DNA of 64,000 bases from Paenibacillus sp. JJ-223 (lineage in GTDB: Bacteria; Bacillota; Bacilli; Paenibacillales; Paenibacillaceae), in NCBI RefSeq assembly GCF_927798175.1, contig NZ_CAKMMP010000011.1, positions 186,001 to 250,000 of the forward strand, in the 5' to 3' direction. Both the position numbers and the translations under genes were made by a program. This document shows, piece by piece, positions 51,225 to 60,128 of the stretch. The notes beneath the pieces are model-generated. The model made no database searches and had not been told where the DNA came from. It saw nothing but the letters and a program-made list of their open reading frames with translations. Numbering within the stretch: the stretch's first letter is position 1; every line of letters begins with the position of its first letter.

Positions 51225-51596
51225 CTATTCGGCCTGCGGCTTCGCAAACGGATCGTATCCATTCGCTATGATGGCTTCCTTGATTTCCGGGCTCATGACG
51301 AAGCCCACCATGGTTTTTTTGTCATAGTTATACGAAATGCTGAAGTGTTGTTCCTCGTGTCCCTGAACATGGCCTTCCAGACCGATCTCGTTCATTGCCA
51401 TTTCGGGCAGCAGCTTCTTGCTGGTAATCGCCACGTCCAATTCATAATTGTTCTTGAAATAACTGACAGCCTTGGCCTCCGCCTCCTTGAACAAGGCTTC
51501 TTTTTCGCTTTCCTTCATGTTCTGGCACCCCCCCAATACGAACATAGACAACATCGTCACGACTAACAAAATCACCCAAGGTTTTCTCGGCTTCAT
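51225..51596 (-). CDS. Small lipoprotein, putative immunity partner of the lipase
   Basis: 123 residues. The signal peptide ends in the lipobox VLGGC (Cys near residue 24). The mature part is a cystatin-like alpha/beta domain: 'KEALFKEAEAKAVSYFKNNYELDVAITSKK' then beta strands 'HFSISYNYDKKTMVGFVM'. It is 15 bp upstream of the lipase gene and would sit on the outer face of the membrane, where an anti-lipase immunity protein would work. ATG 51596 follows AAGGTGA; an upstream extension has no support. The immunity role is inference. Confidence 0.75.
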   Translation of the reverse strand: MKPRKPWVILLVVTMLSMFVLGGCQNMKESEKEALFKEAEAKAVSYFKNNYELDVAITSKKLLPEMAMNEIGLEGHVQGHEEQHFSISYNYDKKTMVGFVMSPEIKEAIIANGYDPFAKPQAE

Positions 51597-51915
51597 GCGG
51601 GTCACCTTCTCTTCCCCATTGAGTTTCCTGCGAAAAACAGACGCTGAAGTCAATCCGCCCCATAATGAATCTATGCAGACCCGTTTGCTCCATATCCGCT
51701 ATTTTGCCTGTTAGATGAATGATAGTACAAAATCAACATCGGCCATATCGGCTGTCAGCATCGTTTTTGTGAAACTTTATTCCTAAAATGATTCGGGCAA
51801 AGTGTCCCGGTCTATATTACCCGCTTGTCGGTCCGATGCAACATGCTGTGCTGTTAACCAAGCTTTCCTTGAACCCTCTGCAATCCTTGTGCCATAACGG
51901 CACGAACGCATGCCA
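51597..51915. other. Intergenic region upstream of the lipase operon
   Basis: About 320 bp between the lipoprotein start and the DUF445 terminator. It must contain the operon promoter (a TACTAT near 51727 on the minus strand is one candidate -10). No gene or RNA element was recognised. Confidence 0.4.
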
Positions 51916-51952
51916 AAGAGAGCCGCTTCCCAGCGGCTCTGCGGCTCTCTCC
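51916..51952 (-). terminator. Terminator of the DUF445 gene
   Basis: On the minus strand AGAGCCGC and GCGGCTCT form an 8-bp stem around TGGGAA, followed by CTTTGG. A second, longer pairing with AGAGAGCCGC is possible. Confidence 0.6.
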
Positions 51953-51981
51953 TTTTCCCAGACGATTCTGGGTTCTCGCTA

Positions 51982-53238
51982 TTATTCCAGCACCATTCGT
52001 AGTCCCGTGAGCACGATTCCGATGATAAAACCGGTAACCGCGCCGTTAATCCGAATCCACTGCAAATCTTGTCCCACTTTGTCTTCGATCAGCGAAATCA
52101 ACGTTTTATTGTCCATTTTCTCGACGTTTTCGCGGACCAGGCTGCCGATCTTGGAATGGTTCTTCTCCAGCAACGTCGTGACGCCTACCACGATTTTGGC
52201 GTTGAGCCCGGACAGCAGCTCTTCGTCGGAGCGCAGATCCGTCAGCATCCTGCTGATGGCAGGCAGCGCATACGCCTCTACGTAGGCTCCATCCTCCATG
52301 GCGCTAAGGGCCTTGTCGCGCAGCTCGGTCAATTTGTTAAGCACCGTCTGCTCGGCATCCCATTGGTTCAACATGTCGTTCTTCCACATATTCAGCCCGT
52401 CTTGCACCTTGGCGCTGAAAGCTAGCTTGGAGGCCTGCTCACGGACAAGGCCAAGCACTTTGTAGCGGAGGGCGCTGCCTTCGCGTTTCATGTCTTCTAC
52501 CCTGTCGAAAAGATACCCCTGCAAAATCGCGCCCATCTTCTCTTCGTTCATGTAACCCAGAAAAGCGTTCATCGCAAACTGCATTAGCCCATTCATCTGG
52601 ATGCCGCCGATCGCTTTCATGGCGCTCTCGCCAAGCACGTAGACCGTCTCCGGCTTCACCAGCCATTCCTCAGCCTGCTTCAAGCCATAGTCCAGTGCCT
52701 TGGCGTCATACCCTTTTTCGCTCACCTGCGATATCGCCCGTTCCAGAATCGGTCCAAGATCGAATGCCCCGGCTTGCGTTTTGATCTCTGCCGCCACGAT
52801 GGGAGCAATTTGCTCCAGCGGCAGCCCGGCCAGAATGCGTTTGCAGAGCGTATCCATCATCTGCTTGGCTCCGTCGGTATGCAGTTCCCGCATAAGGGTA
52901 TCCATCACCATCTCCGCTGCTTTGAATCCGGCGATTTTCTCCGTGATGCTCTCCTTGTTGAGCAGGTTGTTCTCCACGGCAGACACAAGCCCTTCGGTCA
53001 TTTTCGCCCGATTCTTCGGCAGCAAGGCCGTATGCGGAATCGGAATGCCGAGCGGATGGCGGAACAATGCCGTGACGGCGAACCAGTCCGCAAGTCCTCC
53101 CACCAAACCGGCCTCGAACGACCCCACCAGCAATTTGCCGGCAATCGAGCCTTGGAACGGCAAGGATGCGGCAAATCCCGCCCCCATGACGACGAGGGAC
53201 CAGGCCGCCGCGGTTTTGGTATGTTTCGATTTCTTCAT
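51982..53238 (-). CDS. DUF445 family membrane protein
   Basis: 418 residues. N-terminal hydrophobic segment 'WSLVVMGAGFAASLPFQG', then the family signature 'GSFEAGLVGGLADWFAVTALFRHPLGIPIPHTALLPKNRAKMTEGLVSAVENNLL'. A long helical middle and a C-terminal helix 'INGAVTGFIIGIVLTGLRMVLE' complete the usual DUF445 plan. Function unknown. AAGGAG 9 nt upstream fixes ATG 53238; an upstream frame start at 53268 lacks a ribosome binding site. Confidence 0.9.
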   Translation of the reverse strand: MKKSKHTKTAAAWSLVVMGAGFAASLPFQGSIAGKLLVGSFEAGLVGGLADWFAVTALFRHPLGIPIPHTALLPKNRAKMTEGLVSAVENNLLNKESITEKIAGFKAAEMVMDTLMRELHTDGAKQMMDTLCKRILAGLPLEQIAPIVAAEIKTQAGAFDLGPILERAISQVSEKGYDAKALDYGLKQAEEWLVKPETVYVLGESAMKAIGGIQMNGLMQFAMNAFLGYMNEEKMGAILQGYLFDRVEDMKREGSALRYKVLGLVREQASKLAFSAKVQDGLNMWKNDMLNQWDAEQTVLNKLTELRDKALSAMEDGAYVEAYALPAISRMLTDLRSDEELLSGLNAKIVVGVTTLLEKNHSKIGSLVRENVEKMDNKTLISLIEDKVGQDLQWIRINGAVTGFIIGIVLTGLRMVLE

Positions 53239-53447
53239 CTCCACTTGCTCCTTTATGGTTAATGACACGCCCCGTTAGTTGCCGTTCGAGCCGCATCCGT
53301 TCAATTGAGATCATCCTTCGTCAGCGGAAGCAAAGCCCCTGACTCGTTATACTTCATCTTATCACCCGTGCGCATCAAATCCAAACCTCTTCCTGTAGAA
53401 TAAGGAAAAAAACAGCTGGTCTTCATGTCCAACATGGTCCATAAACT

Positions 53448-53477
53448 TTGCCGACGGAGGAGCAGCTTTAGTATAAT
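53448..53477 (+). promoter_or_regulatory. Promoter of the aldo/keto reductase gene
   Basis: TTGCCG (53448-53453), an 18-nt spacer and a perfect TATAAT (53472-53477) lie about 90 bp before the start at 53568. The rest of the 330-bp gap to DUF445 shows no other feature. Confidence 0.6.
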
Positions 53478-53567
53478 AAATGTTGGAATCATCCTGCAGG
53501 GCCAAGCACACATCCGGGGAAGCACACGGAGAACACATCGACATAACCAAAGGAGGAATTTCGGACC

Positions 53568-54395
53568 ATGAAACATGTACAGGACACGACGACGCTGTAT
53601 AACGGAGTCAAAATGCCATGGCTTGGATTTGGCGTATTCAAGGTGAAGGACGGACAAGAAGCCGTGGACGCCGTCAGAACGGCGATTGAAACCGGTTACC
53701 GCAGCATCGATACCGCCAAAGCCTATAACAACGAAACCGGCGTTGCCCAAGGCATTCGCGAATCCGGCATTGCCCGTGAAGATTTGTTCATTACAACGAA
53801 GGTTTGGAATTCCGACCAGGGTTACGAATCCACGCTTGCTGCCTTCGAGGCCAGCATGGAGCGCCTGGAGCTGGATTACCTGGATCTTTATCTCATTCAC
53901 TGGCCGGTCAAAGGAAAATACAAAGATACGTGGCGCGCGCTCGAAAGACTGCATCGGGAAGGACGCATTCGCGCCATTGGCGTAAGCAACTTCCAAATTC
54001 ACCATCTGGAGGATTTGATGACCGAAGCAACCGTTGTTCCTGCCGTCAATCAGATTGAGCTGCATCCGCTATTGAACCAACAGGAATTGCGGGATTATTG
54101 CAGTAAACATAAAATCCAGGTCGAAGCATGGTCTCCGCTTGGCCAGGGCCATTTGTTGGAACATCCGCTGCTCCAAGAAATCGGAGCCAAGTATGGCAAG
54201 TCCCCGGCCCAGGTCATTCTGCGCTGGGATCTTCAGAACGGCATCGTCACCATTCCCAAATCCGTTACACCGCAGCGCATTCGGGAAAATGCCGATCTGT
54301 TCGACTTCGAACTGACGCTGGAAGACATCCGGCAAATTAACGGGTTGAACGAAAACAAACGCTTCGGTTCGGACCCCGACAACTTCAATTTCTAA
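53568..54395 (+). CDS. Aldo/keto reductase
   Basis: 275 residues, TIM-barrel AKR of the 5-family type. The catalytic tetrad is visible: Asp in SIDTAKAYNN, Tyr in the same motif, Lys in FITTKVWN and His in YLIHWPVK. The NADPH-binding 'IPKSVTPQRIRENADLFDFEL' is near the C-terminus. It reduces aldehydes or ketones with NADPH; the substrate is unknown. AAAGGAGG lies upstream. It is monocistronic with its own terminator. Confidence 0.94.
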   Translation: MKHVQDTTTLYNGVKMPWLGFGVFKVKDGQEAVDAVRTAIETGYRSIDTAKAYNNETGVAQGIRESGIAREDLFITTKVWNSDQGYESTLAAFEASMERLELDYLDLYLIHWPVKGKYKDTWRALERLHREGRIRAIGVSNFQIHHLEDLMTEATVVPAVNQIELHPLLNQQELRDYCSKHKIQVEAWSPLGQGHLLEHPLLQEIGAKYGKSPAQVILRWDLQNGIVTIPKSVTPQRIRENADLFDFELTLEDIRQINGLNENKRFGSDPDNFNF

Positions 54396-54411
54396 AAAAT
54401 AATGATGCCAA

Positions 54412-54455
54412 AAAACCCCGATGCAGGCTCATGTCTGCATCGGGGTTTTCGTTTG
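54412..54455. terminator. Bidirectional terminator between AKR and cupin genes
   Basis: AAAACCCCGATGCAG and CTGCATCGGGGTTTT form a long perfect stem with A-run and T-run flanks, suited to ending both convergent genes. Confidence 0.95.
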
Positions 54456-54503
54456 TTGTGGAATGAATGTTAACAATGGTTAGCATGCTTCCGATAAGCC
54501 AAA

Positions 54504-54962
54504 TCAGCCCTTGGCTACCAGTTTGAAATCGTCGTAGTGGAAACCTGGCGCCACCACGCACGAAACGAGCACCGGCTCATCGCCAAGCGGACGCGCCGTT
54601 TGCCAAGCACCTGCCGGCACAAGCAATTGCGGAAGCTGTCCTGCGGCAATATCCATGCCGAGCACATGGACTTCCTCATTTTCCGGACGCTCGCCGGTAC
54701 CGCCCAGCTTCAGTTCGATCGGACTTCCGCTGTGCCACATCCACAGTTCATCCGACAGCACTGTATGCCATTCGGAAAATTCATGCGGGTGAAGCAGGAA
54801 ATAGATCGAACTCGCCGCAAAGCGCGGGCCTGAATAGGCTTCAGGCAGCACGGACTGCGGAATTTGATAGGATGCTTTCCATACTTCCTTATACCAACCA
54901 CCTTCAACGTGCGGCTGCATGTCGAGCGCAGCTACGAGAGGCGAAAGTTCATGTGTCGTCAT
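54504..54962 (-). CDS. DUF985 (cupin_5) family protein
   Basis: 152 residues, single cupin barrel. Typical stretches: 'PHVEGGWYKEVWKAS', 'SIYFLLHPHEFSEWHTVLSDELWMWHSGSPIEL', 'VPAGAWQTARPLGDEPVLVSCVVAPGFHYDDF'. The His and Glu of 'EFSEWHTVLSDE' are the likely metal-site residues. Function unknown. ATG 54962 follows GGAAGGAA. Confidence 0.9.
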   Translation of the reverse strand: MTTHELSPLVAALDMQPHVEGGWYKEVWKASYQIPQSVLPEAYSGPRFAASSIYFLLHPHEFSEWHTVLSDELWMWHSGSPIELKLGGTGERPENEEVHVLGMDIAAGQLPQLLVPAGAWQTARPLGDEPVLVSCVVAPGFHYDDFKLVAKG

Positions 54963-55134
54963 AACCAATTTCCTTCCTTCCACTTCAGTTTGGAGACGCC
55001 GATCCAGGCTCTGTCCCACTCCTCCTACTGTAAATCATCGATCATATTTTGTCATCCTTCCCGCTCCTAACCTGAACGATACTCGGATTTAGAGCCGATT
55101 CGCCCCACCCCCGGCCTTCAGCATGTCAATTTAT

Positions 55135-55172
55135 TGATAGCGTTTACAATTAACTGGATTTTCCGTTATGAT
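55135..55172 (+). promoter_or_regulatory. AraC-gene promoter overlapped by a cre-like site
   Basis: TGATAGCGTTTACA (55135-55148) matches the catabolite-responsive element consensus TGWAANCGNTNWCA with one mismatch, and its end is also the TTTACA -35. After an 18-nt spacer comes a TATGAT -10 (55167-55172). CcpA binding here would block transcription. Confidence 0.6.
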
Positions 55173-55216
55173 ATGGTTATATTCGCAAACCATTCTTGCA
55201 GGGAGGAACTGCGCAA

Positions 55217-56068
55217 ATGCATGTAATCGAGGATCGAATCGGACCCAAGTATCGCATCGGGGAGAATTCATTTACCATTCAGCATATACGCAGACAGGAC
55301 GGATACGCCATGACACACCCGCATGCCCATCCGTTTTACGAGCTGTATTATCTCCTGGAAGGAGAACGGGTGTATTCCATGAAGGGACAGGTTCTTACCG
55401 CACGCAAAGGGGACCTGATGCTCATCAATCCCCATGATCCACATACAACATCCAAAGGAAGCAATCCCGGCTTTGAACGGATCCTGATCGAGTTCTCCCC
55501 CTCTTTTGCCACGGGCATGGAGGTCGGCCTCTGCGGCCTGCTTCCCTTTGACCATTCCCGTTTGGTTCATTTCCCGAAAGAGGAGCAGCCGGAGACCGAA
55601 CGTTTGTTATGGCAGATGCTGCGTGAATGCAAAGAGCGCCGATCGCATCATGAGATTGCGGTGAGAAGCCTGCTTGCCCAACTGTTGATCAGCATCCATC
55701 GCGTAGAAGAGGCTACGCGCCAGACGATGTCCGATCCCGTCCATCCCATGCAGGACAAGATTAGCGAAATCGTAGGTTACGTTAACGAGCATTACAGCCA
55801 AGCCCTTACGCTTGAAGATACGGCGTCCCGTTTTTATATCAGCCCTTCGTACCTCAGCCGGATGTTCAGCCGATTTACGGGGTTCCGTTTCAGCGAATAT
55901 TTGCGCGTCGTGCGCGTCAGGGAGGCCCAGCGCCGATTGCTCTCTACCAGAGACCGGGTACAGATGATCGCGGAGAAGGTAGGATTCGAGCACACGGCCC
56001 ATTTCAATAAAACATTCAAACAGGTGACGGGGACGACCCCCCTTCGATACCGGAAAGAACATCGGTGA
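55217..56068 (+). CDS. AraC family transcriptional regulator with cupin sensor
   Basis: 283 residues. N-terminal cupin arm with 'THPHAHPFYELYYLLEGERVYSMKGQ' and 'ARKGDLMLINPHDPHTTS', then a two-HTH AraC domain at the C-terminus: 'LTLEDTASRFYISPSYLSRMFSRFTGFRFSEYL' and 'VQMIAEKVGFEHTAHFNKTFKQVTGTTPLRYR'. It likely responds to a sugar. ATG 55217 has GGGAGG 10 nt upstream. It faces the GH28 gene, a plausible target in pectin use. Confidence 0.92.
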   Translation: MHVIEDRIGPKYRIGENSFTIQHIRRQDGYAMTHPHAHPFYELYYLLEGERVYSMKGQVLTARKGDLMLINPHDPHTTSKGSNPGFERILIEFSPSFATGMEVGLCGLLPFDHSRLVHFPKEEQPETERLLWQMLRECKERRSHHEIAVRSLLAQLLISIHRVEEATRQTMSDPVHPMQDKISEIVGYVNEHYSQALTLEDTASRFYISPSYLSRMFSRFTGFRFSEYLRVVRVREAQRRLLSTRDRVQMIAEKVGFEHTAHFNKTFKQVTGTTPLRYRKEHR

Positions 56069-56225
56069 ACGGTCTGGAGCAAGCATATTGCATTTCCGGC
56101 CCTTCTCACCGTCTTTTTCATATAGGACAAAAAAAGCCGCATTTCGCGAATGCGACCCTTACCCGATTGGACGCTTAAGCCGAGCCACTGGAATGTGGAG
56201 ATCAACGACTGGAGTTCTCATTATG

Positions 56226-56267
56226 AAAAAAAGGCGCGGTGGCTGTGCCCTGTTTCCAGCCACCGCG
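56226..56267 (-). terminator. Terminator of the GH28 gene
   Basis: On the minus strand CGCGGTGGCTG and CAGCCACCGCG form an 11-bp stem with an 11-nt loop, followed by CC and seven T. It lies about 55 bp past the GH28 stop. Confidence 0.95.
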
Positions 56268-56323
56268 AGACACGTCTGTATGACAGCGCCGCTCCCTCAC
56301 CCAGCTGCGGCGTCTTGTCGGGA

Positions 56324-57943
56324 CTATCTGCGAATAAGCGCCCCGCTCCGCACTTCGGGTCCGACGGATATCTGGCGTCCTGCTGTTTCGTCATCACCTT
56401 CGCGGCAAACGATCCCCGCTGTTTCTCGCCCGGTCAACGTCAACAAACGCCCATCCGCGCCATGCCCCCCAATCGCCTCCAGCTCCGCTCCTTTGCACTG
56501 ATGCAAATGGATTAGGGAACCTTCGGCAATGTCGGCGTCCAGCCGCGCAATTCGCAAATGTTTGGCATGGGAGCACTGTATTCCGGATCGGGACTGTACC
56601 TTGTAATCTTCGATGACCAATCCTTCCAACGGCATTTCGGGCAGCCCGCTGACAAACAGCGCCGTTTCCGCGCCTGCACAGACCACTTCCCGAATGTGAA
56701 TGTCACGGAAAACGGGGGTCTCCTCGCTAACCTCCTGTGCCAAGTCGCTGCCCCTCGCTGAACCTTCCTGGTTAGCATAGAAAAAGGAGAACGAGATGCC
56801 TTCCCAGATGATATCTTTCATGTAAATACGCTCGATCTGAATATCCTCGACAACCCCTCCGCGTCCGCGTGCACTTTTGAAACGCAGCCCGATGTCCGTG
56901 CCGATAAACGTGCAGTCCGACACGCGTACATGCCGAATGCCGCCGGACATTTCGCTGCCGATGACCACCCCGCCATGCCCGTGATACACGGTGCAATCCC
57001 GGACCGTGATGTACTCGGAGGGCATTCCCAACTCGCGTCCTTCCGCGTCCTTGCCGGATTTTAAGCAGATGGCATCATCGCCAACGTCAAATACGCTTTG
57101 TTCCACCAGCACATGACGGCATGAATCTATATCCAGCCCGTCACCGTTCTGCGAGAACCACGGATTACGCACTTGCACATTTCGAATCGTCACGTGTTCG
57201 GATGCCCACGGATGCAGGTTCCATGCCGGTGAATTCTGGAACGTCGGTCCGTCCAGCAGCACCCGTTTGCAGCGTCGCAGGCTGACCATGTTGGGACGCA
57301 AAAAATCGCGAATTCCTTCATAGGCCGCCACATCCCGTACCTTTTCCTGATGTAGGCGAAGGGCGATGGAACCGCCTTCAAGCGCAGACGCGGACGGCCA
57401 CCAGATCTGGTCCTCTTCTTCGGCTCCCGCTACAACTCCGCCCGAAGACACAAGCTTTCTCCATTGCGAAGGTGTCAGCTTGGAACGTTTGACCGGTCTC
57501 CAGGCTTGACCGCCCCCATCCCAGATGCCCTCGCCCGTAATCGCAATATCTTCCACCCCTTCGGCATCGATCGGGGATTGGCATCTGACGACTTGCCACC
57601 CTTCAAAACTCGATGCAATTAAGGGATACTGATCAAATGCCTGACTAAAGGTGACCAACGCCCCTGCTTGTGTATGAAGTTCGATGCTGCTGCGGAGCAC
57701 GATTGGTCCTGTCAGCCATACGCCTGCCGGAATGACGATTCGCCCGCCGCCCGCTTCCGCGCAGGCCGCTATTGCCAATCGGAATGCCTCCGAATTGTCC
57801 GTGTGGCCATCTCCAACGGCGCCGTAATCGGTGATTCGAAAATCACGCGCAGGAATCTTGGGCAGCTGTACTTCATATTTTGGTTCATTGGTGTTGAAAG
57901 CAGTACCTTTGTCTGTTTGCAAGGAAGCGTTATATGTATTCAT
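56324..57943 (-). CDS. Glycoside hydrolase family 28 (polygalacturonase-like)
   Basis: 539 residues, right-handed parallel beta-helix. The catalytic motifs of the family are present: NGDGLDIDS, VGDDAICLKSG, HGHGGVVIGSEMSGG and RFKSARGRGG. An N-terminal 'FRITDYGAVGDGHTDNSEAFRLAIAAC' opens the fold. No signal peptide is visible, so it probably acts inside the cell on imported oligogalacturonides or similar fragments. GGAGGGTGAT lies upstream of ATG 57943. Confidence 0.93.
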   Translation of the reverse strand: MNTYNASLQTDKGTAFNTNEPKYEVQLPKIPARDFRITDYGAVGDGHTDNSEAFRLAIAACAEAGGGRIVIPAGVWLTGPIVLRSSIELHTQAGALVTFSQAFDQYPLIASSFEGWQVVRCQSPIDAEGVEDIAITGEGIWDGGGQAWRPVKRSKLTPSQWRKLVSSGGVVAGAEEEDQIWWPSASALEGGSIALRLHQEKVRDVAAYEGIRDFLRPNMVSLRRCKRVLLDGPTFQNSPAWNLHPWASEHVTIRNVQVRNPWFSQNGDGLDIDSCRHVLVEQSVFDVGDDAICLKSGKDAEGRELGMPSEYITVRDCTVYHGHGGVVIGSEMSGGIRHVRVSDCTFIGTDIGLRFKSARGRGGVVEDIQIERIYMKDIIWEGISFSFFYANQEGSARGSDLAQEVSEETPVFRDIHIREVVCAGAETALFVSGLPEMPLEGLVIEDYKVQSRSGIQCSHAKHLRIARLDADIAEGSLIHLHQCKGAELEAIGGHGADGRLLTLTGRETAGIVCREGDDETAGRQISVGPEVRSGALIRR

Positions 57944-58313
57944 CGAACCGAATCACCCTCCATATCATTACTATTCATAACTTTGGAATGGCACCAAAAC
58001 CGGACATCACCCCCCCGGTTCACAGATGGTGGCTCCATCATATCAGCAGGACAAGCCCTTCGGGTTGAGCTTTTTTGCTCTGTCCGCACGGAATTTGAGA
58101 TTATATGCTCCATGATCCACATCATTTGGGCTTCTCCATAATAAGTATACTACAACCATATATTCCAATCTCTACAAATCATCTAGGCGATTCGATTCAT
58201 TTTTTTGTCAGGATTCGTCACAACAATTCCAACAACATCACAAACATATAACATAATAACGAGCTTCAGGCCCACTATTTCTATTACTTACGTCATATTT
58301 TATAACAAATCAA
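57944..58313. other. Intergenic region between GH28 and glnQ
   Basis: About 370 bp, AT-rich, holding the divergent promoters. A CAAGCCC/GGGTTG hairpin followed by six T (58052-58076, plus strand) looks like a terminator but no plus-strand gene precedes it; a short untranslated RNA is possible. Confidence 0.45.
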
Positions 58314-58342
58314 TTGCCATGAAGAGGATGTCTCGGTATGAT
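58314..58342 (+). promoter_or_regulatory. Promoter of glnQHMP
   Basis: TTGCCA (58314-58319), a 17-nt spacer and TATGAT (58337-58342), about 70 bp before glnQ. No GlnR/TnrA box was identified with confidence. Confidence 0.7.
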
Positions 58343-58413
58343 AGAATAACCAATTCCATTTAATCCCTAAAATTTCCTGTCACACCAAAACAGCAGAAAG
58401 GATGGGATGTATT

Positions 58414-59142
58414 TTGATTGAATTCAGGGGTGTTCAGAAGCATTATGGTCAATTTCATGTCCTCAAAGATATCCATCTCACCATTGCCGAGGGCGAGGTC
58501 GTCGTGATCATCGGCCCTTCGGGCTCAGGCAAAAGCACGCTGCTTCGCTGCATCAATCGTCTGGAAACGATCACTGAAGGCGAACTGTTCGTTAGCGGCG
58601 TCGCCCTGCATGGCAAAAAGGTGGACATCAACCTCTTCCGGCGCGACATCGGCATGGTATTCCAGCACTTTAATCTCTACCCTCACAAAAAAGTCATCGA
58701 TAACATCACCCTTGCCCCCATCAAAGTACGCAAACAATCCAAAGACCAGGCCGCGGCCACGGCCATGAAGTATTTGACCCGCGTAGGCATTGCCGACAAA
58801 GCCGACAGCTATCCCTCCCAATTGTCCGGAGGCCAGCAGCAGCGCGTGGCAATTGCGCGAGGACTCGCGATGGAGCCCAAAATCATGCTGTTTGACGAGC
58901 CCACTTCCGCGCTCGATCCGGAGATGATCGGCGAAGTGCTCGACGTCATGCGCTCCCTGGCCCATCATGGCATGACCATGGTCGTCGTGACGCATGAGAT
59001 GGGCTTTGCCCGCGAGGTAGCGGACCGGGTTATTTTCATGGATGAAGGAAGAATTGTGGAAGAAGCCGCTGCCGCCGACTTTTTTGATCAACCGAAGGAG
59101 GAACGTGCACAACAATTTCTTAGCCGCTTGATTCATCATTAG
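58414..59142 (+). CDS. glnQ: Glutamine ABC transporter ATPase GlnQ
   Basis: 242 residues, polar amino acid-type ATPase. Walker A GPSGSGKST, Q-loop 'GMVFQHFNLYPHKKVIDN', signature LSGGQQQR, Walker B IMLFDEPTSALDP and switch His in VVVTHEMGFA. The TTG at 58414 is chosen because it gives the family start (M)IEFRGVQKHYG and lies 12 nt after AGAAAGG; an ATG at 58402 would touch the ribosome binding site. It powers amino acid, probably glutamine, import. Confidence 0.93.
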   Translation: MIEFRGVQKHYGQFHVLKDIHLTIAEGEVVVIIGPSGSGKSTLLRCINRLETITEGELFVSGVALHGKKVDINLFRRDIGMVFQHFNLYPHKKVIDNITLAPIKVRKQSKDQAAATAMKYLTRVGIADKADSYPSQLSGGQQQRVAIARGLAMEPKIMLFDEPTSALDPEMIGEVLDVMRSLAHHGMTMVVVTHEMGFAREVADRVIFMDEGRIVEEAAAADFFDQPKEERAQQFLSRLIHH

Positions 59143-59184
59143 GAAAGCAGAGAAAATCCACGATCCGAAAGGGGTTATGATCCG

Positions 59185-60021
59185 ATGAAAAACGTGTTGA
59201 AATGGCCTGCATTCATGTTGGTGCTGATGCTCTCTATTGTACTTTCCGGTTGCAATAATACGGGGAGCGATTCACCGGGGAGCGGCGGGGATAGCGATTC
59301 CTCGGCCAAAGGTACGATCGAACAGATTAAAGAGCGTGGCAAACTCATCGCAGGGGTGAAGTATGATACCAAGCTGTTTGGCCTCAAAGACCCGTCCAGC
59401 GGAGCCGTCGAAGGCTTCGACGTCGATATTGCCAAAGCGCTCGCCAAGCAAATTCTGGGAGACGAAACCAAGGTCGAGCTGAAAGAGGTCACCTCCAAAA
59501 CGCGCATCCCCATGCTGCAAAACGGCGACATCGACATCATCATCGCAACCATGACCATTACCGATGAGCGCAAGGAGCAGGTTGATTTCAGCGATGTGTA
59601 TTTCGAAGCAGGGCAATCCCTTCTCGTGAAAAACGATAGCTCCATCACCGGGCTGGATAGCCTTGGCAAAGGCGTGAAAGTGCTTGCGGTGAAAGGCTCC
59701 ACCTCTGCGCAAAACATTCGCGAAAAAGCACCGGACGCCGAGGTGCTGGAATATGACAACTATCAGGATGCCTTCACGGCCCTCAAAGCCGGCAAAGGCG
59801 ATGCGCTGACCACCGACAATATCATCCTCATCGGCATGCAGCAATCCGATAACAACTATAAGCTCGTCGGCGGCAATTTCACCAGCGAACCTTACGGCAT
59901 GGCCATCCGCAAGGGAGACAGCGCCTTTGTGGAGGAAGTGAATACCCTGCTCAAAAACATGAAAGATAGCGGCGAATACGATGCCCTGCATGAAAAGTGG
60001 CTCGGTAGCAAGCCTGAGTAA
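59185..60021 (+). CDS. glnH: Glutamine-binding lipoprotein GlnH
   Basis: 278 residues. The signal peptide ends at the lipobox VLSGC. The family 3 solute-binding domain starts 'IKERGKLIAGVKYDTKLFGLKDPSSGAVEGFDVDIAKALAKQIL' and has 'IIIATMTITDERKEQVDFSDVYFEAGQSLLV', the usual ligand-contact stretch. It captures glutamine or a related amino acid outside the cell. AAAGGGG upstream. Second gene of the glnQHMP operon. Confidence 0.92.
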   Translation: MKNVLKWPAFMLVLMLSIVLSGCNNTGSDSPGSGGDSDSSAKGTIEQIKERGKLIAGVKYDTKLFGLKDPSSGAVEGFDVDIAKALAKQILGDETKVELKEVTSKTRIPMLQNGDIDIIIATMTITDERKEQVDFSDVYFEAGQSLLVKNDSSITGLDSLGKGVKVLAVKGSTSAQNIREKAPDAEVLEYDNYQDAFTALKAGKGDALTTDNIILIGMQQSDNNYKLVGGNFTSEPYGMAIRKGDSAFVEEVNTLLKNMKDSGEYDALHEKWLGSKPE

Positions 60022-60128
60022 ACAAGCAGCAGGGCGGATAGGTCTGCAGACAATCAACCGATACCAGTCCTCTGCCCTGCTTCACCCCATCTGTGTCACT
60101 CCCGCAACGAACGGAGGCGTTTAACGTT

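Noticed and set aside
58052..58076. Plus-strand hairpin with six T between GH28 and glnQ
   Set aside because: No plus-strand gene or promoter precedes it, so calling it a terminator of a small RNA would be guesswork; kept only as a note in the intergenic entry.
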